A stretch of 25,172 bases of DNA from Bacillota bacterium (lineage in GTDB: Bacteria; Bacillota; Clostridia; Acetivibrionales; JANLFN01). The notes below the pieces were generated by a model, which saw only the letters and a program-made list of their open reading frames with translations, ran no database searches and was not told where the DNA came from. Shown here piece after piece: positions 1 to 7,842 of the stretch. The position numbers were made by a program, and so were the translations under genes. Numbering within the stretch: position 1 is the first letter of the stretch; each line of letters starts with the position of its first letter. The stretch lies in NCBI GenBank assembly GCA_023397675.1, contig JAEWTV010000092.1:1-25172 (forward strand), in the 5' to 3' direction.

Positions 1-19
1 AATAATGAACGGATTCAAC

Positions 20-58
20 TAAAAACAAAACTGACGCCACTTGAAAAACGACGTCAGT
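20..58 (-). terminator. Intrinsic terminator after aroB
   Basis: Read on the minus strand, ACTGACG (58-52) pairs with CGTCAGT (36-30) and is followed by TTTTGTTTTT (30-21). This is a standard stem plus U-tract about 100 bp past the aroB stop codon, so it probably ends the ileS-aroB transcript. Confidence 0.8.
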
Positions 59-108
59 CTGCTTAATTTTAATTAATTCTACGATAGACCCTTTTAAAGT
101 ATGTCTTT

Positions 109-154
109 TGATGTGGGTTCAGTCCAATATGCCGTCAGCCTTTAACCTACATCA
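109..154 (-). other. Stem-loop between aroB and its terminator
   Basis: Eleven bases at 109-119 pair with 144-154 with one G-U type mismatch, around a 24-base loop. On the minus strand no U-tract follows, so this is not itself a terminator. The loop contains CTGACG, the same six bases as in the 5' arm of the terminator stem at 20-58. Function unknown. Confidence 0.4.
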
Positions 155-160
155 ATTATT

Positions 161-1237
161 TTACTTCAATTCCTGAAGCACTTTCTTTATAAGCGTTTCA
201 TCATCTACAGAAACCCTGAGCACTTCCCCTATCGCCCTTGGCAGTACGAAGGTCAGCTTTCCGTTTTTGATCTTCTTATCATAGAACATCTGGTTATAAA
301 CCTTTTCAACATCAATTGCCCCGAGGTTCACAGGCAAGCCCGCTTTTCTGAGTACACCTACAACCCTGTCGGTAACCTTCTGGTTTATCATTCCCATGTA
401 CTGAGCCATTTTACAAGCCCCGACCATTCCTATAGATACACACTCTCCATGAAGCAGCTCAAAATCCATTACACTTTCTATAGCGTGACCGATGGTATGA
501 CCAAAATTCAGATTTGCACGTACTCCGCTCTCCTTCTCGTCCTCTTCTACAACTTTACCTTTTATAGAGCAGTTTACCTTTGCAAGGTATTGGAGTACAT
601 CTTCATTGATTTTGAATATCTTTTCCATATTGTAATCAAGGTAATCAAAGAATTCGGCGTCTTGAATTATCCCATGCTTTATTACCTCTGCTAGGCCTGC
701 CCTAACCTCCCTTTCAGGAAGGGTTTTAAGAGTGTTTACATTTATATAAACAAACTTAGGCTGGTAGAAAGCGCCTATTATATTCTTGCTGCCATCAAAA
801 TCAACGCCCACTTTGCCTCCGACGCTGCTATCGGCCTGTGCAAGCATTGTTGTAGGAACCTGCACAAAGTTTATACCTCTTAAATAAGTTGCAGCCGCAA
901 AGCCTGTTATATCACCTACAACACCGCCACCAAGGGCAACTAGTGTTGAAGATCTATCCATCTGAAGTTCAGCCAGATATTTATACATCCTGTTGATGGT
1001 ATCAAGGTTCTTACTCTTCTCTCCTGCTTCAATTACAAGCTTATGGACAGGTTGCTTATACTCCTCCATAGCCTTCATGAAGTCAGAGCTCTGATACTTT
1101 TCAACATTTGAATCGGTAATTACAACAACCGGTCCGCTTACCTTTGTAGTTTCAAAACACTTGGCAATGGAGTTGAAATCCGAGCCTATAAAAATCGGAT
1201 AGCTCCTGTCGCCAAGATTAATTGCCTGTTTAATCAT
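161..1237 (-). CDS. aroB: 3-dehydroquinate synthase
   Basis: AroB turns DAHP into 3-dehydroquinate, the second step of the shikimate pathway to aromatic amino acids, in the cytosol. The 358-residue length is normal for the family. Visible motifs are the NAD-binding GGGVVGD in the N-terminal half, the PTTMLAQADSSVGGK segment, the region RAGLAEVIKHG, and NFGHTIGHAIE with metal-binding histidines in the C-terminal half. The gene starts with ATG 24 bp after the ileS stop on the same strand, so it probably shares the ileS transcript and its T-box control. Shikimate genes are often clustered with one another, so a lone aroB behind ileS is mildly unusual. The rest of the shikimate pathway is not in the window. 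Confidence 0.96.
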   Translation of the reverse strand: MIKQAINLGDRSYPIFIGSDFNSIAKCFETTKVSGPVVVITDSNVEKYQSSDFMKAMEEYKQPVHKLVIEAGEKSKNLDTINRMYKYLAELQMDRSSTLVALGGGVVGDITGFAAATYLRGINFVQVPTTMLAQADSSVGGKVGVDFDGSKNIIGAFYQPKFVYINVNTLKTLPEREVRAGLAEVIKHGIIQDAEFFDYLDYNMEKIFKINEDVLQYLAKVNCSIKGKVVEEDEKESGVRANLNFGHTIGHAIESVMDFELLHGECVSIGMVGACKMAQYMGMINQKVTDRVVGVLRKAGLPVNLGAIDVEKVYNQMFYDKKIKNGKLTFVLPRAIGEVLRVSVDDETLIKKVLQELK

Positions 1238-1261
1238 TCGGGTCTTCCTCTCGCTGTTAGT

Positions 1262-4200
1262 TTAAACCTTTACTACAGTAATTATAACCTTCTCACCATT
1301 AATATTCCATTCTTTTTCATATCCATCAGCTTTTCCTGCAATTATTTCCTTTGCAAGCACATCACCGGATATTTCTGCGGAATTATTTATGATAACCTTT
1401 TCTATTTCAGCGGTTCCACTATAGTAGACCTTTATATTGTCCATAACCTCGAAGCCGGCTTCTTTTCTCATTGTCTGAACCTTGCTGATAATTTCACGGA
1501 CATAGCCTTCTTCAATGAGTTCAGGTGAAAGGTTTGTATCAAGTACAACAGTGACATCCTTGTCAGTTTCAGATACAAAGCCCTGCTTCTGTACTACTTC
1601 CATCAATACGTCTGCTTCTGCAAGCTCAACAGCATTTCCTTCTACCTCAAGCTTTGCTGTTTCTCCCTTTGCGAAAGGAACAAGGAGAACATCCGAATCG
1701 ATCTCGGCAAGCACCTTTCCTATCTGAGGAACGAGCTTTCCGTATTTTGGTCCCAAAGTACGCAGCTGAGGCTTGAACTTATACTCTGTGAATGCCTTTG
1801 CATCATCTGTAAAGATTATTTTCTTTATATTCAACTCGTCTGCAACCAGTTCAACATACATTTCAGGCATTGTAAATGCTGCTTTGACATACATGTTTCC
1901 AATTGGTTGACGGTTTTTAATATTAGCTGTGTTTCTGCATGCACGGCCTAATACAACCAGCTTTAGAACATTTTCCATGTTGTCTTCAAGAGCCTTGTCT
2001 ATAAGCTTTTCGTCACTTACAGGGAAATCACACAGATGAACGCTCGCTGGAGCATTAGCATCTACATTTTTAACAAGGTTCTGGTATATTTCTTCAGCCA
2101 TGAACGGTATAAACGGAGCTGACAGCTTTGTAACTGTTGAAAGCACTGTCCATAAGGTCATATAGGCATTTATCTTATCCTGCTCCATACCTTTGGTCCA
2201 GAAACGCTCTCTGCTTCTTCTTACATACCAGTTGCTTACGTCATCAACAAAGTCCTGTATAGCCCTTGCAGATTCTGTAATCTTATAACCCTCAAGGCCT
2301 TTGTCAACTGTTTTAATAAGAGAGTTAAGCTTTGAAAGTATCCATTTATCCAAAGGTGACAGCTTTTCATCTTCAAGCTTATAGTTCATTGGATTAAACT
2401 TATCTATATTTGCATAAAGAACATAGAACGCATAAGTGTTCCAAAGTGTTCCCATGAATTTCCTCTGTGCTTCACTTACCGCATCATCATAGAAACGGCT
2501 TGGAAGCCACGGTGCACTTGTTGTATAGAAGTACCAGCGCACTGCGTCTGCACCCTGCTTGTCAAGTACAGTCCATGGATCAACAACATTTCCCTTGTGC
2601 TTGCTCATCTTCTGTCCGTCCTTGTCCTGTACAAGTCCAAGAACTATAACGTTCTTAAACGCAGGGCTGTCAAACAGCAGGGTTGAAATTGTATGAAGCA
2701 CGTAGAACCAGCCTCTTGTCTGGTCAAGAGCTTCACTGATAAAGTCTGCCGGGTAATTGTCCTGGAATATTTCCTTGTTTTCAAATGGATAGTGCCACTG
2801 AGCAAAAGGCATTGAACCGGAATCATACCAGCAGTCAATAACCTCCTGTACTCTCTTCATTTTGCCTGCGCACTTCGGACATTTAAGGAATACATTATCT
2901 ATATATGGCTTATGCAATTCTATGCTTTCAGGAACGTCTTCACCCATTTCTCTGAGTTCCTGGATGCTTCCTATTGCATGTCTGTGTCCGCATTCACATT
3001 CCCATATTGGCAGCGGTGTTCCCCAGTATCTTTCCCTGCTTAAGCCCCAGTCAACGTTGTTTTCCAGGAAGTTTCCGAAACGACCTTCTCCGATGCTTTC
3101 GGGGTACCAGTTAATCTTTTTATTATTCTCAATTAGCTTATCTCTTATTTCTGTCGTTTTTATAAACCAGGTGTCACGAGCATAGTAAAGCAACGGAGTA
3201 TCGCATCTCCAGCAGAACGGGTATGAATGCTCATAATCAAGAACCTTGAATAACAGGTTCCTTTCCTTCAGATGTTTGATAATGTCCTTGTCTGCATCCT
3301 TTACAAATACGCCTTTCCAAGGTGTAACACTATCTACAAAGGTACCTTGTTCGTTTACAAGCTGAACGAATGGCAAATCATTGTTTCTTCCTGTCCTTGC
3401 GTCATCTTCACCGAAAGCAGGAGCAGTATGAACTATACCTGTACCATCAGTAAGCGTAACGTAATCAGCCGCAACAACATAATATGCACGTTTCTTTGGA
3501 GTAACAAAGTCAAAGAGCGGCTCGTAATCCATACCTATAAGGTCTTTACCTTTGCACTTTTCAAGTACTTCAAATTCCTTTTCAAGAACCGGTGCAGCAA
3601 GAGCCTCGGCAAGTATATAAACTTCATCCTGACATTTTACCTTCACATAGGTTTCATCAGGATTAACTGCAAGTGCTACGTTTGAAGGGAGTGTCCAAGG
3701 TGTGGTTGTCCATGCAAGCAGATAAACTCCCTGCTGACCTTTTACCTGGAACTTAACATATATTGAAGGCTCCTTTACATCCTTGTAGCCTTGAGCAACC
3801 TCATGGCTTGAAAGAGCTGTTCCGCATCTTGGACAGTAAGGAACTATCTTGTGCCCCTTATAAAGCAGGTCTTTATCCCATATCTGCTTAAGTGACCACC
3901 ATACAGATTCAATATAATTATTGTCATAGGTTATATACGGGTTTTCCATATCAGCCCAGTATCCAACCCTGTCACTCATCTTTTCCCATTCCTGCTTGTA
4001 AGTCCAGACGCTCTGCTTACACTTCTGTATAAACGGCTCTACTCCATATTTTTCAATCTGAGGCTTACCGTCTATTCCAAGCAGTTTCTCAACTTCCAGT
4101 TCAACAGGAAGTCCATGTGTATCCCAGCCGGCTTTTCTTAAAACCTTGTAACCCTTCATAGTCTTGTACCTTGGGATTATATCCTTTATAACACGGGTAA

Positions 4201-4378
4201 GTATGTGCCCTATATGAGGTCTGCCGTTTGCAGTCGGTGGTCCGTCATAAAATGTGAAGGTTGGCCCGCCTTCCCTGTTTTTTATACTCTTTTCAAATAT
4301 ATCGTTATCTTTCCAATACTTAAGGACTTCAAGTTCTCTTTCTTTAAAGTTCAGGTTTGTAGAAACCTTTTTGTACAT
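1262..4378 (-). CDS. ileS: Isoleucyl-tRNA synthetase, type 2 (IleRS2-like)
   Basis: This class I synthetase charges tRNA-Ile with isoleucine. It is 1038 residues long. The HIGH signature (PHIGH, residues 54-58) and the KMSKH loop (590-594) bracket the catalytic and editing (CP1) domains. Cysteine pairs at 182/185 (CPRCG) and 500/503 (CPKC) look like zinc sites. The length, the PPTANGRPHIGH segment, the GLPVELEVEK segment and the CPRCG-ALSSHEVA block resemble the IleRS2 branch (Thermus and eukaryote-like enzymes) rather than the roughly 920-residue Bacillus type. IleRS2 enzymes tend to be insensitive to mupirocin. This one keeps the canonical HxGH motif, not the swapped GxHH reported in hyper-resistant forms. 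The start has a GGAGGA ribosome site. Expression is expected to follow uncharged tRNA-Ile through the upstream T-box. aroB follows at once. Confidence 0.97.
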   Translation of the reverse strand: MYKKVSTNLNFKERELEVLKYWKDNDIFEKSIKNREGGPTFTFYDGPPTANGRPHIGHILTRVIKDIIPRYKTMKGYKVLRKAGWDTHGLPVELEVEKLLGIDGKPQIEKYGVEPFIQKCKQSVWTYKQEWEKMSDRVGYWADMENPYITYDNNYIESVWWSLKQIWDKDLLYKGHKIVPYCPRCGTALSSHEVAQGYKDVKEPSIYVKFQVKGQQGVYLLAWTTTPWTLPSNVALAVNPDETYVKVKCQDEVYILAEALAAPVLEKEFEVLEKCKGKDLIGMDYEPLFDFVTPKKRAYYVVAADYVTLTDGTGIVHTAPAFGEDDARTGRNNDLPFVQLVNEQGTFVDSVTPWKGVFVKDADKDIIKHLKERNLLFKVLDYEHSYPFCWRCDTPLLYYARDTWFIKTTEIRDKLIENNKKINWYPESIGEGRFGNFLENNVDWGLSRERYWGTPLPIWECECGHRHAIGSIQELREMGEDVPESIELHKPYIDNVFLKCPKCAGKMKRVQEVIDCWYDSGSMPFAQWHYPFENKEIFQDNYPADFISEALDQTRGWFYVLHTISTLLFDSPAFKNVIVLGLVQDKDGQKMSKHKGNVVDPWTVLDKQGADAVRWYFYTTSAPWLPSRFYDDAVSEAQRKFMGTLWNTYAFYVLYANIDKFNPMNYKLEDEKLSPLDKWILSKLNSLIKTVDKGLEGYKITESARAIQDFVDDVSNWYVRRSRERFWTKGMEQDKINAYMTLWTVLSTVTKLSAPFIPFMAEEIYQNLVKNVDANAPASVHLCDFPVSDEKLIDKALEDNMENVLKLVVLGRACRNTANIKNRQPIGNMYVKAAFTMPEMYVELVADELNIKKIIFTDDAKAFTEYKFKPQLRTLGPKYGKLVPQIGKVLAEIDSDVLLVPFAKGETAKLEVEGNAVELAEADVLMEVVQKQGFVSETDKDVTVVLDTNLSPELIEEGYVREIISKVQTMRKEAGFEVMDNIKVYYSGTAEIEKVIINNSAEISGDVLAKEIIAGKADGYEKEWNINGEKVIITVVKV

Positions 4379-4455
4379 GACTTCTTTCCTCCATTTCTAA
4401 ATTATGATAATATAAATTTCAATTAATTATTCTCTTTTAACGCATTTTGCTTTTG

Positions 4456-4664
4456 ATGGCAGTTTATTTTTAATTGAAAGAACATATGTGGAGGGCTTGT
4501 AGAACCTGTTAATCCGAGCGAGGATCAGCAAATTCACTGTCTGAGCCAAATGATTACATATAAATCAATTCATAATCATTTGGCGAGTTTGAATTTGCCT
4601 GAGCTGAATTTACAGTGTCTAAAGCCTGTAACATTCTGTTCTTGAAATAAAAATAAACTGCCAT
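4456..4664. repeat. 209-bp imperfect palindrome, MITE-like
   Basis: The ends ATGGCAGTTTATTTTTA are inverted repeats: 4456-4472 reads inward from the left, and 4648-4664 reads the same on the other strand. The similarity continues inward through GGCTT-TAGA and CAAATTC blocks to a perfect 11-bp central pair (CCAAATGATTA 4546-4556 with 4573-4583) around a 16-base loop. The whole segment can fold into one long hairpin. It encodes no protein. It lies between the T-box terminator and the ileS ribosome site, so it would be transcribed in the ileS leader. No target-site duplication is clear. It could be a MITE or another mobile hairpin. The transposase family is not recognised. Confidence 0.75.
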
Positions 4665-4689
4665 AACTATTTAATAGTATTAAACAAAT

Positions 4690-4727
4690 TAAAAAACCCT
4701 CTCAATCCACTTACGGGACGAGAGGGT
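4690..4727 (-). terminator. T-box regulated terminator
   Basis: On the minus strand GACCCTCTC-type bases (4727-4720) pair with GAGAGGGT (4703-4696), followed by a run of T. This is the conditional terminator of the T-box and competes with the antiterminator that includes GGGTGGTACCGCG. Confidence 0.92.
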
Positions 4728-4987
4728 CAATTATACTCACGCGGTACCACCCAAATTATTATTAATAATAATCACTTTACAAGGAACATTACTAAATAAG
4801 GTAATGTACTCCTTTTTCATTGTTAACGGTTGATGCCGGCATTCCTTACTCTGACATATGCATTTCGGGTTGCAACTCCTGGATGATTTTCAAAGATAAT
4901 ATCCTGCAGGTATTCCACCGTCACCCGCTCTCTTTTAGGCTTCTTGTCCTTTACTCTTTCCAGTCACAGTTTTTATTATATTTGATT
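4690..4987 (-). promoter_or_regulatory. T-box leader (Ile specifier) controlling ileS
   Basis: On the minus strand the leader contains AAAGAGTAAAGGACAAGAAG and AGAGAGC near its 5' end, as in Stem I of T-boxes. The signature AATTTGGGTGGTACCGCG (4757-4740) is the strand that pairs with the uncharged tRNA acceptor end. It is followed by a strong terminator. The segment GAAAATCATCC (about 4881-4893) places an ATC codon at 4887-4885 in the position usual for the specifier, which matches isoleucine. When tRNA-Ile is uncharged, the antiterminator should form and transcription should continue into ileS. The start is inferred from the promoter at 4994-5023. Confidence 0.93.
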
Positions 4988-4993
4988 AAATGA

Positions 4994-5023
4994 ATTATAC
5001 AATATTAAAAACTTGAATGTCAA
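4994..5023 (-). promoter_or_regulatory. Promoter for the ileS T-box transcript
   Basis: TTGACA (5023-5018) and TATAAT (4999-4994) are perfect consensus boxes separated by 18 bp. The -35 box overlaps the divIVA stop codon, so ileS has its own vegetative promoter directly at the end of the upstream operon. Confidence 0.85.
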
Positions 5024-5475
5024 GCTTCCTCTCCGAACATCTGCTTCAAAACCTCAAGCTGTGACATAAGCAAGGTCTCCGATTTCGATTTGAATACATA
5101 CAGCTTCTTTTTTGTCTCTTCATATTCAAACTTAACCTTAACAACTTCCTGGCTTGCATCGTTTATCATCTTCTGAGCCCTGACTTCTGCGTCCTTGATA
5201 ATGTTATCAGCCTTTTCAAAGGCATTTTTTTTGATGTCCTCGCCCGTTTGCTGAGCAACTACCAAGGTATTCTGCAAAGATTCCTCAATTGTCTTGTAAT
5301 GCTGTATTCCTTCGTTTAAAACCGCCAGTCTGTCTTTAAGTTCAATGTTTTCACGTATGTACGCACTGTAATCCTCAATTATTTTATCAAGGACATCATT
5401 TACCTGATCCTCACTATAGCCTCTTACAGCTTTCTTAAAAACCAGGTTCTGAAGTTCATTTGGAGTATAATTCAT
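5020..5475 (-). CDS. divIVA: DivIVA-domain cell division protein
   Basis: DivIVA proteins mark negatively curved membrane at division sites and poles and recruit partners. The N-terminal segment (YTPNELQNLVFKKAVRGY, near residues 3-20) is the membrane-binding DivIVA motif. The rest is heptad-rich coiled coil rich in Glu and Lys. I chose ATG at 5475 (151 residues) because AAGGAG lies 8 bases before it. A GTG at 5484 would overlap that ribosome site. It is the last gene of the yggS-sepF-yggT-ylmH-divIVA cluster, as in Bacillus. It lacks a terminator of its own, so readthrough would run into the ileS T-box. Confidence 0.92.
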   Translation of the reverse strand: MNYTPNELQNLVFKKAVRGYSEDQVNDVLDKIIEDYSAYIRENIELKDRLAVLNEGIQHYKTIEESLQNTLVVAQQTGEDIKKNAFEKADNIIKDAEVRAQKMINDASQEVVKVKFEYEETKKKLYVFKSKSETLLMSQLEVLKQMFGEEA

Positions 5476-5511
5476 TGTTTCCACTCCTTCTTCATAAGTA
5501 TTTTGAATATA

Positions 5512-6294
5512 TTAAATATATTTTTCAAGTATAATGCCTGTTCTGCCTTTTTTGGTTGTTCCCCCAACCTCTTTTACAACAACGCGCCCCTTTCCTCTGA
5601 TGGAAATGGTGTCACCTTCTTTTACCTGCTTTGAGGCATTATTAGTTACTTCCCAATTCAAGCTGACCTTTTCGGCTTTTATAAATTCCACCATCTTGCT
5701 TCGAGACATACCATAGCCTGCACTTGCAACGCTGTCAAGCCTTAAAGATGCAATTGTTGTCTTTATTTCCTTTACCTTTGGTTCAAGCACAATAAGGTTT
5801 TCAAGCGGCTTTATCTCAACATGAACCTCAGTATTACCTACCTTTGAAAGATTAATGCTTATGTATTCAGCAATGTCTTCCATTACAATTACACTGCACA
5901 TTTCTTCCTTTACAATTATATCCCCTATTTTTTCCCGTTTTATACCAAGCCCCATAAGCGAACCTAAAAAGTCCCGGTGCGTAAGGCTGCTTCTGTTCTT
6001 TAAGGCAATTTCAAGCAGGTTTACAGGAGGCTTGTAATCATCATTTATGTCTTCAGGCCCTAAAACAGCTATTGCCCTTTCTCCGCCTGAATAACCGCTA
6101 AAAAAGGACAACCTAAGCTCATTTTCTTTTGAAAGAATACTTTCAATACTCTTTTGCTGATAAGGATCAAGGAATTCGGTATAAACGGTTATACCTGCGT
6201 CTATAGCCTTTTCAGCCTTATCAAGGACCTTAGAGATTAATATCTTATTTTCTACATTTGTTACTTTTCTTAATATTTCTTTTTTATCTATCAT
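5512..6294 (-). CDS. ylmH: S4-domain RNA-binding protein YlmH
   Basis: At 260 residues this matches the YlmH family. The N-terminal two thirds is the YlmH-specific domain (YSGGERAIAVLGPED, then FLGSLMGLGIKREKIGDI). The last ~75 residues are an S4 RNA-binding fold (LRLDSVASAGYGMSR through GDTISIRGKGR). YlmH sits in the division cluster of many Gram-positives. In Bacillus, recent work links it to ribosome-associated quality control, while its older links are to division. The ATG comes 3 bp after the yggT stop codon and has no close ribosome site, so translation is probably coupled to yggT. Confidence 0.93.
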   Translation of the reverse strand: MIDKKEILRKVTNVENKILISKVLDKAEKAIDAGITVYTEFLDPYQQKSIESILSKENELRLSFFSGYSGGERAIAVLGPEDINDDYKPPVNLLEIALKNRSSLTHRDFLGSLMGLGIKREKIGDIIVKEEMCSVIVMEDIAEYISINLSKVGNTEVHVEIKPLENLIVLEPKVKEIKTTIASLRLDSVASAGYGMSRSKMVEFIKAEKVSLNWEVTNNASKQVKEGDTISIRGKGRVVVKEVGGTTKKGRTGIILEKYI

Positions 6295-6297
6295 GTT

Positions 6298-6585
6298 TTA
6301 TGAAAACCATACTCCAACTAAAAATATGCGTGCTAAAATATTCTTAAGAACTCCCAGTAATAAAAATACTACAATTGGCGAAAAATCAATCATCATGTTC
6401 CGTCCGAAGGAAGATCTTTGCAACATGGATCTCACCGGTGCAAGTAACGGTTCGGTTACTGCGTAAATAAAATTTACTATTGGATTGTAACGCAGGTTTG
6501 GAACCCATGACAAAAAAACACGCGCTAAAATAAGTAATTCTATAACTTCAATCAATTTAATGATTGCATAATACAATGTATGCAT
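6298..6585 (-). CDS. yggT: YggT/YlmG-family membrane protein
   Basis: A 95-residue protein of the YGGT family. A hydrophobic segment lies near residues 5-27 and another near 66-92. Between them is the family motif around SWVPNLRYNPIVNFIYAVTE, followed by PLLAPVR. The related chloroplast and cyanobacterial YlmG proteins affect nucleoid distribution, and the bacterial role is not settled. A GGAGGA ribosome site precedes the ATG. It is 12 bp after sepF and 3 bp before ylmH, within the division operon. Confidence 0.93.
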   Translation of the reverse strand: MHTLYYAIIKLIEVIELLILARVFLSWVPNLRYNPIVNFIYAVTEPLLAPVRSMLQRSSFGRNMMIDFSPIVVFLLLGVLKNILARIFLVGVWFS

Positions 6586-6597
6586 TTACTTCCTCCG

Positions 6598-7062
6598 TTA
6601 TTTTGCCCAGGGGAAAACTCCCTTGTTACGCAGTTCTTCTTTAAAATCTCCCATAATGTCAACATTATTCGGAGCAATAAGGAAAATACCTGCAGAAACC
6701 TTCTGAATGTTTCCTTCAAGCGCATAAATAGAACCACTGAGAAAATCAATTATTCTCTGTGCAGTATCCTTGTCAAGTTCTTCAAGATTGATGATAACAG
6801 GCTTTTTAACCTTTAAATGATCGCAGATATCCTGTGCGTCATCCATGTTTTCTGGCTGCATGATGACCATTTTTATCTGTGCCTGTGAATGAATATTGAC
6901 CACCTTGTTTTGCTGTTGCTGTTTTCTTAAAGGTGTTTGCATGAATTGTGGTTTTTGTTCCTCTTCTCTCTCGCTATCACGATCGAGTAATTCTTCCTGT
7001 TCTTCCTCTTCCTCGGCGTCCCAGCCTACAAAATTAAGCATTTTGTTGAAGATTTTAGCCAT
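6598..7062 (-). CDS. sepF: Cell division protein SepF
   Basis: SepF bundles FtsZ filaments and tethers the Z-ring to the membrane. The 154-residue protein has a short amphipathic N-terminus (MAKIFNKMLNFVGW) fitting the known membrane anchor. An acidic linker with a Glu/Asp run follows near residues 16-37, then a short Gln run. The conserved SepF core (VVNIHSQAQIKMVIMQPENM through GIFLIAPNNV) starts at about residue 54. A strong GGAGG site precedes the ATG. A start 66 bp after yggS in the same direction could have a weak promoter of its own, but I do not see a convincing one. Confidence 0.95.
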   Translation of the reverse strand: MAKIFNKMLNFVGWDAEEEEEQEELLDRDSEREEEQKPQFMQTPLRKQQQQNKVVNIHSQAQIKMVIMQPENMDDAQDICDHLKVKKPVIINLEELDKDTAQRIIDFLSGSIYALEGNIQKVSAGIFLIAPNNVDIMGDFKEELRNKGVFPWAK

Positions 7063-7128
7063 TGTAAATTACCTCCGCTCATCTTTAGTTTAAATATGTT
7101 AATTTAATTTTAAAATCAATTTACATAA

Positions 7129-7842
7129 TTACTTTTCCTGCGGATACGCTCTTTTACCGAATATCGCAGTTCCAACCCTTACTATATTCGCACCTTCCTC
7201 TATGGCTGTTTCGTAGTCATTGCTCATACCCATGGAAAGAAAAGCCATATTTATATTATCAATATTTTCCTGCTTTATGTCAATAAATTTTTTATAAAGG
7301 TCTCTGAAAACGTATCTTACTTCATCAGTATTATCAGAGTAAGGAGCAATTGTCATAAGTCCTTTTACCTTAATATTGGGTAATACAGAGAGCCTTCTTA
7401 TAAAAGCTTCGGTATCATCAATTGATATTCCGAACTTTGTTTCTTCCTCTGCCACATTTACCTGTACAAGAACATCCATAACCCTGCCTGCTTTTTGGGC
7501 TCTTTTCTGAATTTCCTCTGCAAGCTCCATACTGTCAAGTGAATGGATCATGGCTACCTTATCAATTATGTACTTTACTTTATTAGTCTGCAGGTGCCCT
7601 ATAAGATGCCAGTTACATTCCTTATCAATATTATCGTACTTTCCCAATAATTCCTGAACCCTATTTTCACCTAAATCTTTAATTCCTGCATCTATTGCCT
7701 CAATTATCCAGCTTTCATCGAAGTTCTTAGTAACCGCTATAAGCTTGATGTCATCAGGGTTTCTGCCTGATTTCAAGGCTGCTTTTTTAATTTTCTCGAG
7801 AACTTCTTCTATATTTATTTTTGTGCTGTTTTCTTCAATCAT
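7129..7842 (-). CDS. yggS: PLP-homeostasis protein YggS/YlmE
   Basis: This is a 237-residue alanine-racemase-fold protein that binds pyridoxal phosphate without known catalysis and buffers PLP in the cytosol. The PLP lysine is in LIAVTKNF near residue 40. Other family segments are LGENRVQELLGKY, WHLIGHLQTNKVKYI and LSMGMSNDYETAI, followed by a phosphate-binding VRVGTAIFG near the C-terminus. The start overlaps the stop of the HlyD-like gene by 4 bp (ATGA), showing tight operon coupling. Position equals ylmE in the Bacillus division cluster. Confidence 0.95.
   Translation of the reverse strand: MIEENSTKINIEEVLEKIKKAALKSGRNPDDIKLIAVTKNFDESWIIEAIDAGIKDLGENRVQELLGKYDNIDKECNWHLIGHLQTNKVKYIIDKVAMIHSLDSMELAEEIQKRAQKAGRVMDVLVQVNVAEEETKFGISIDDTEAFIRRLSVLPNIKVKGLMTIAPYSDNTDEVRYVFRDLYKKFIDIKQENIDNINMAFLSMGMSNDYETAIEEGANIVRVGTAIFGKRAYPQEK

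Noticed and set aside
3272..3685. A 137-residue plus-strand frame inside ileS.
   Set aside because: It is antisense to a fully conserved ileS and has no ribosome site or recognisable domain.
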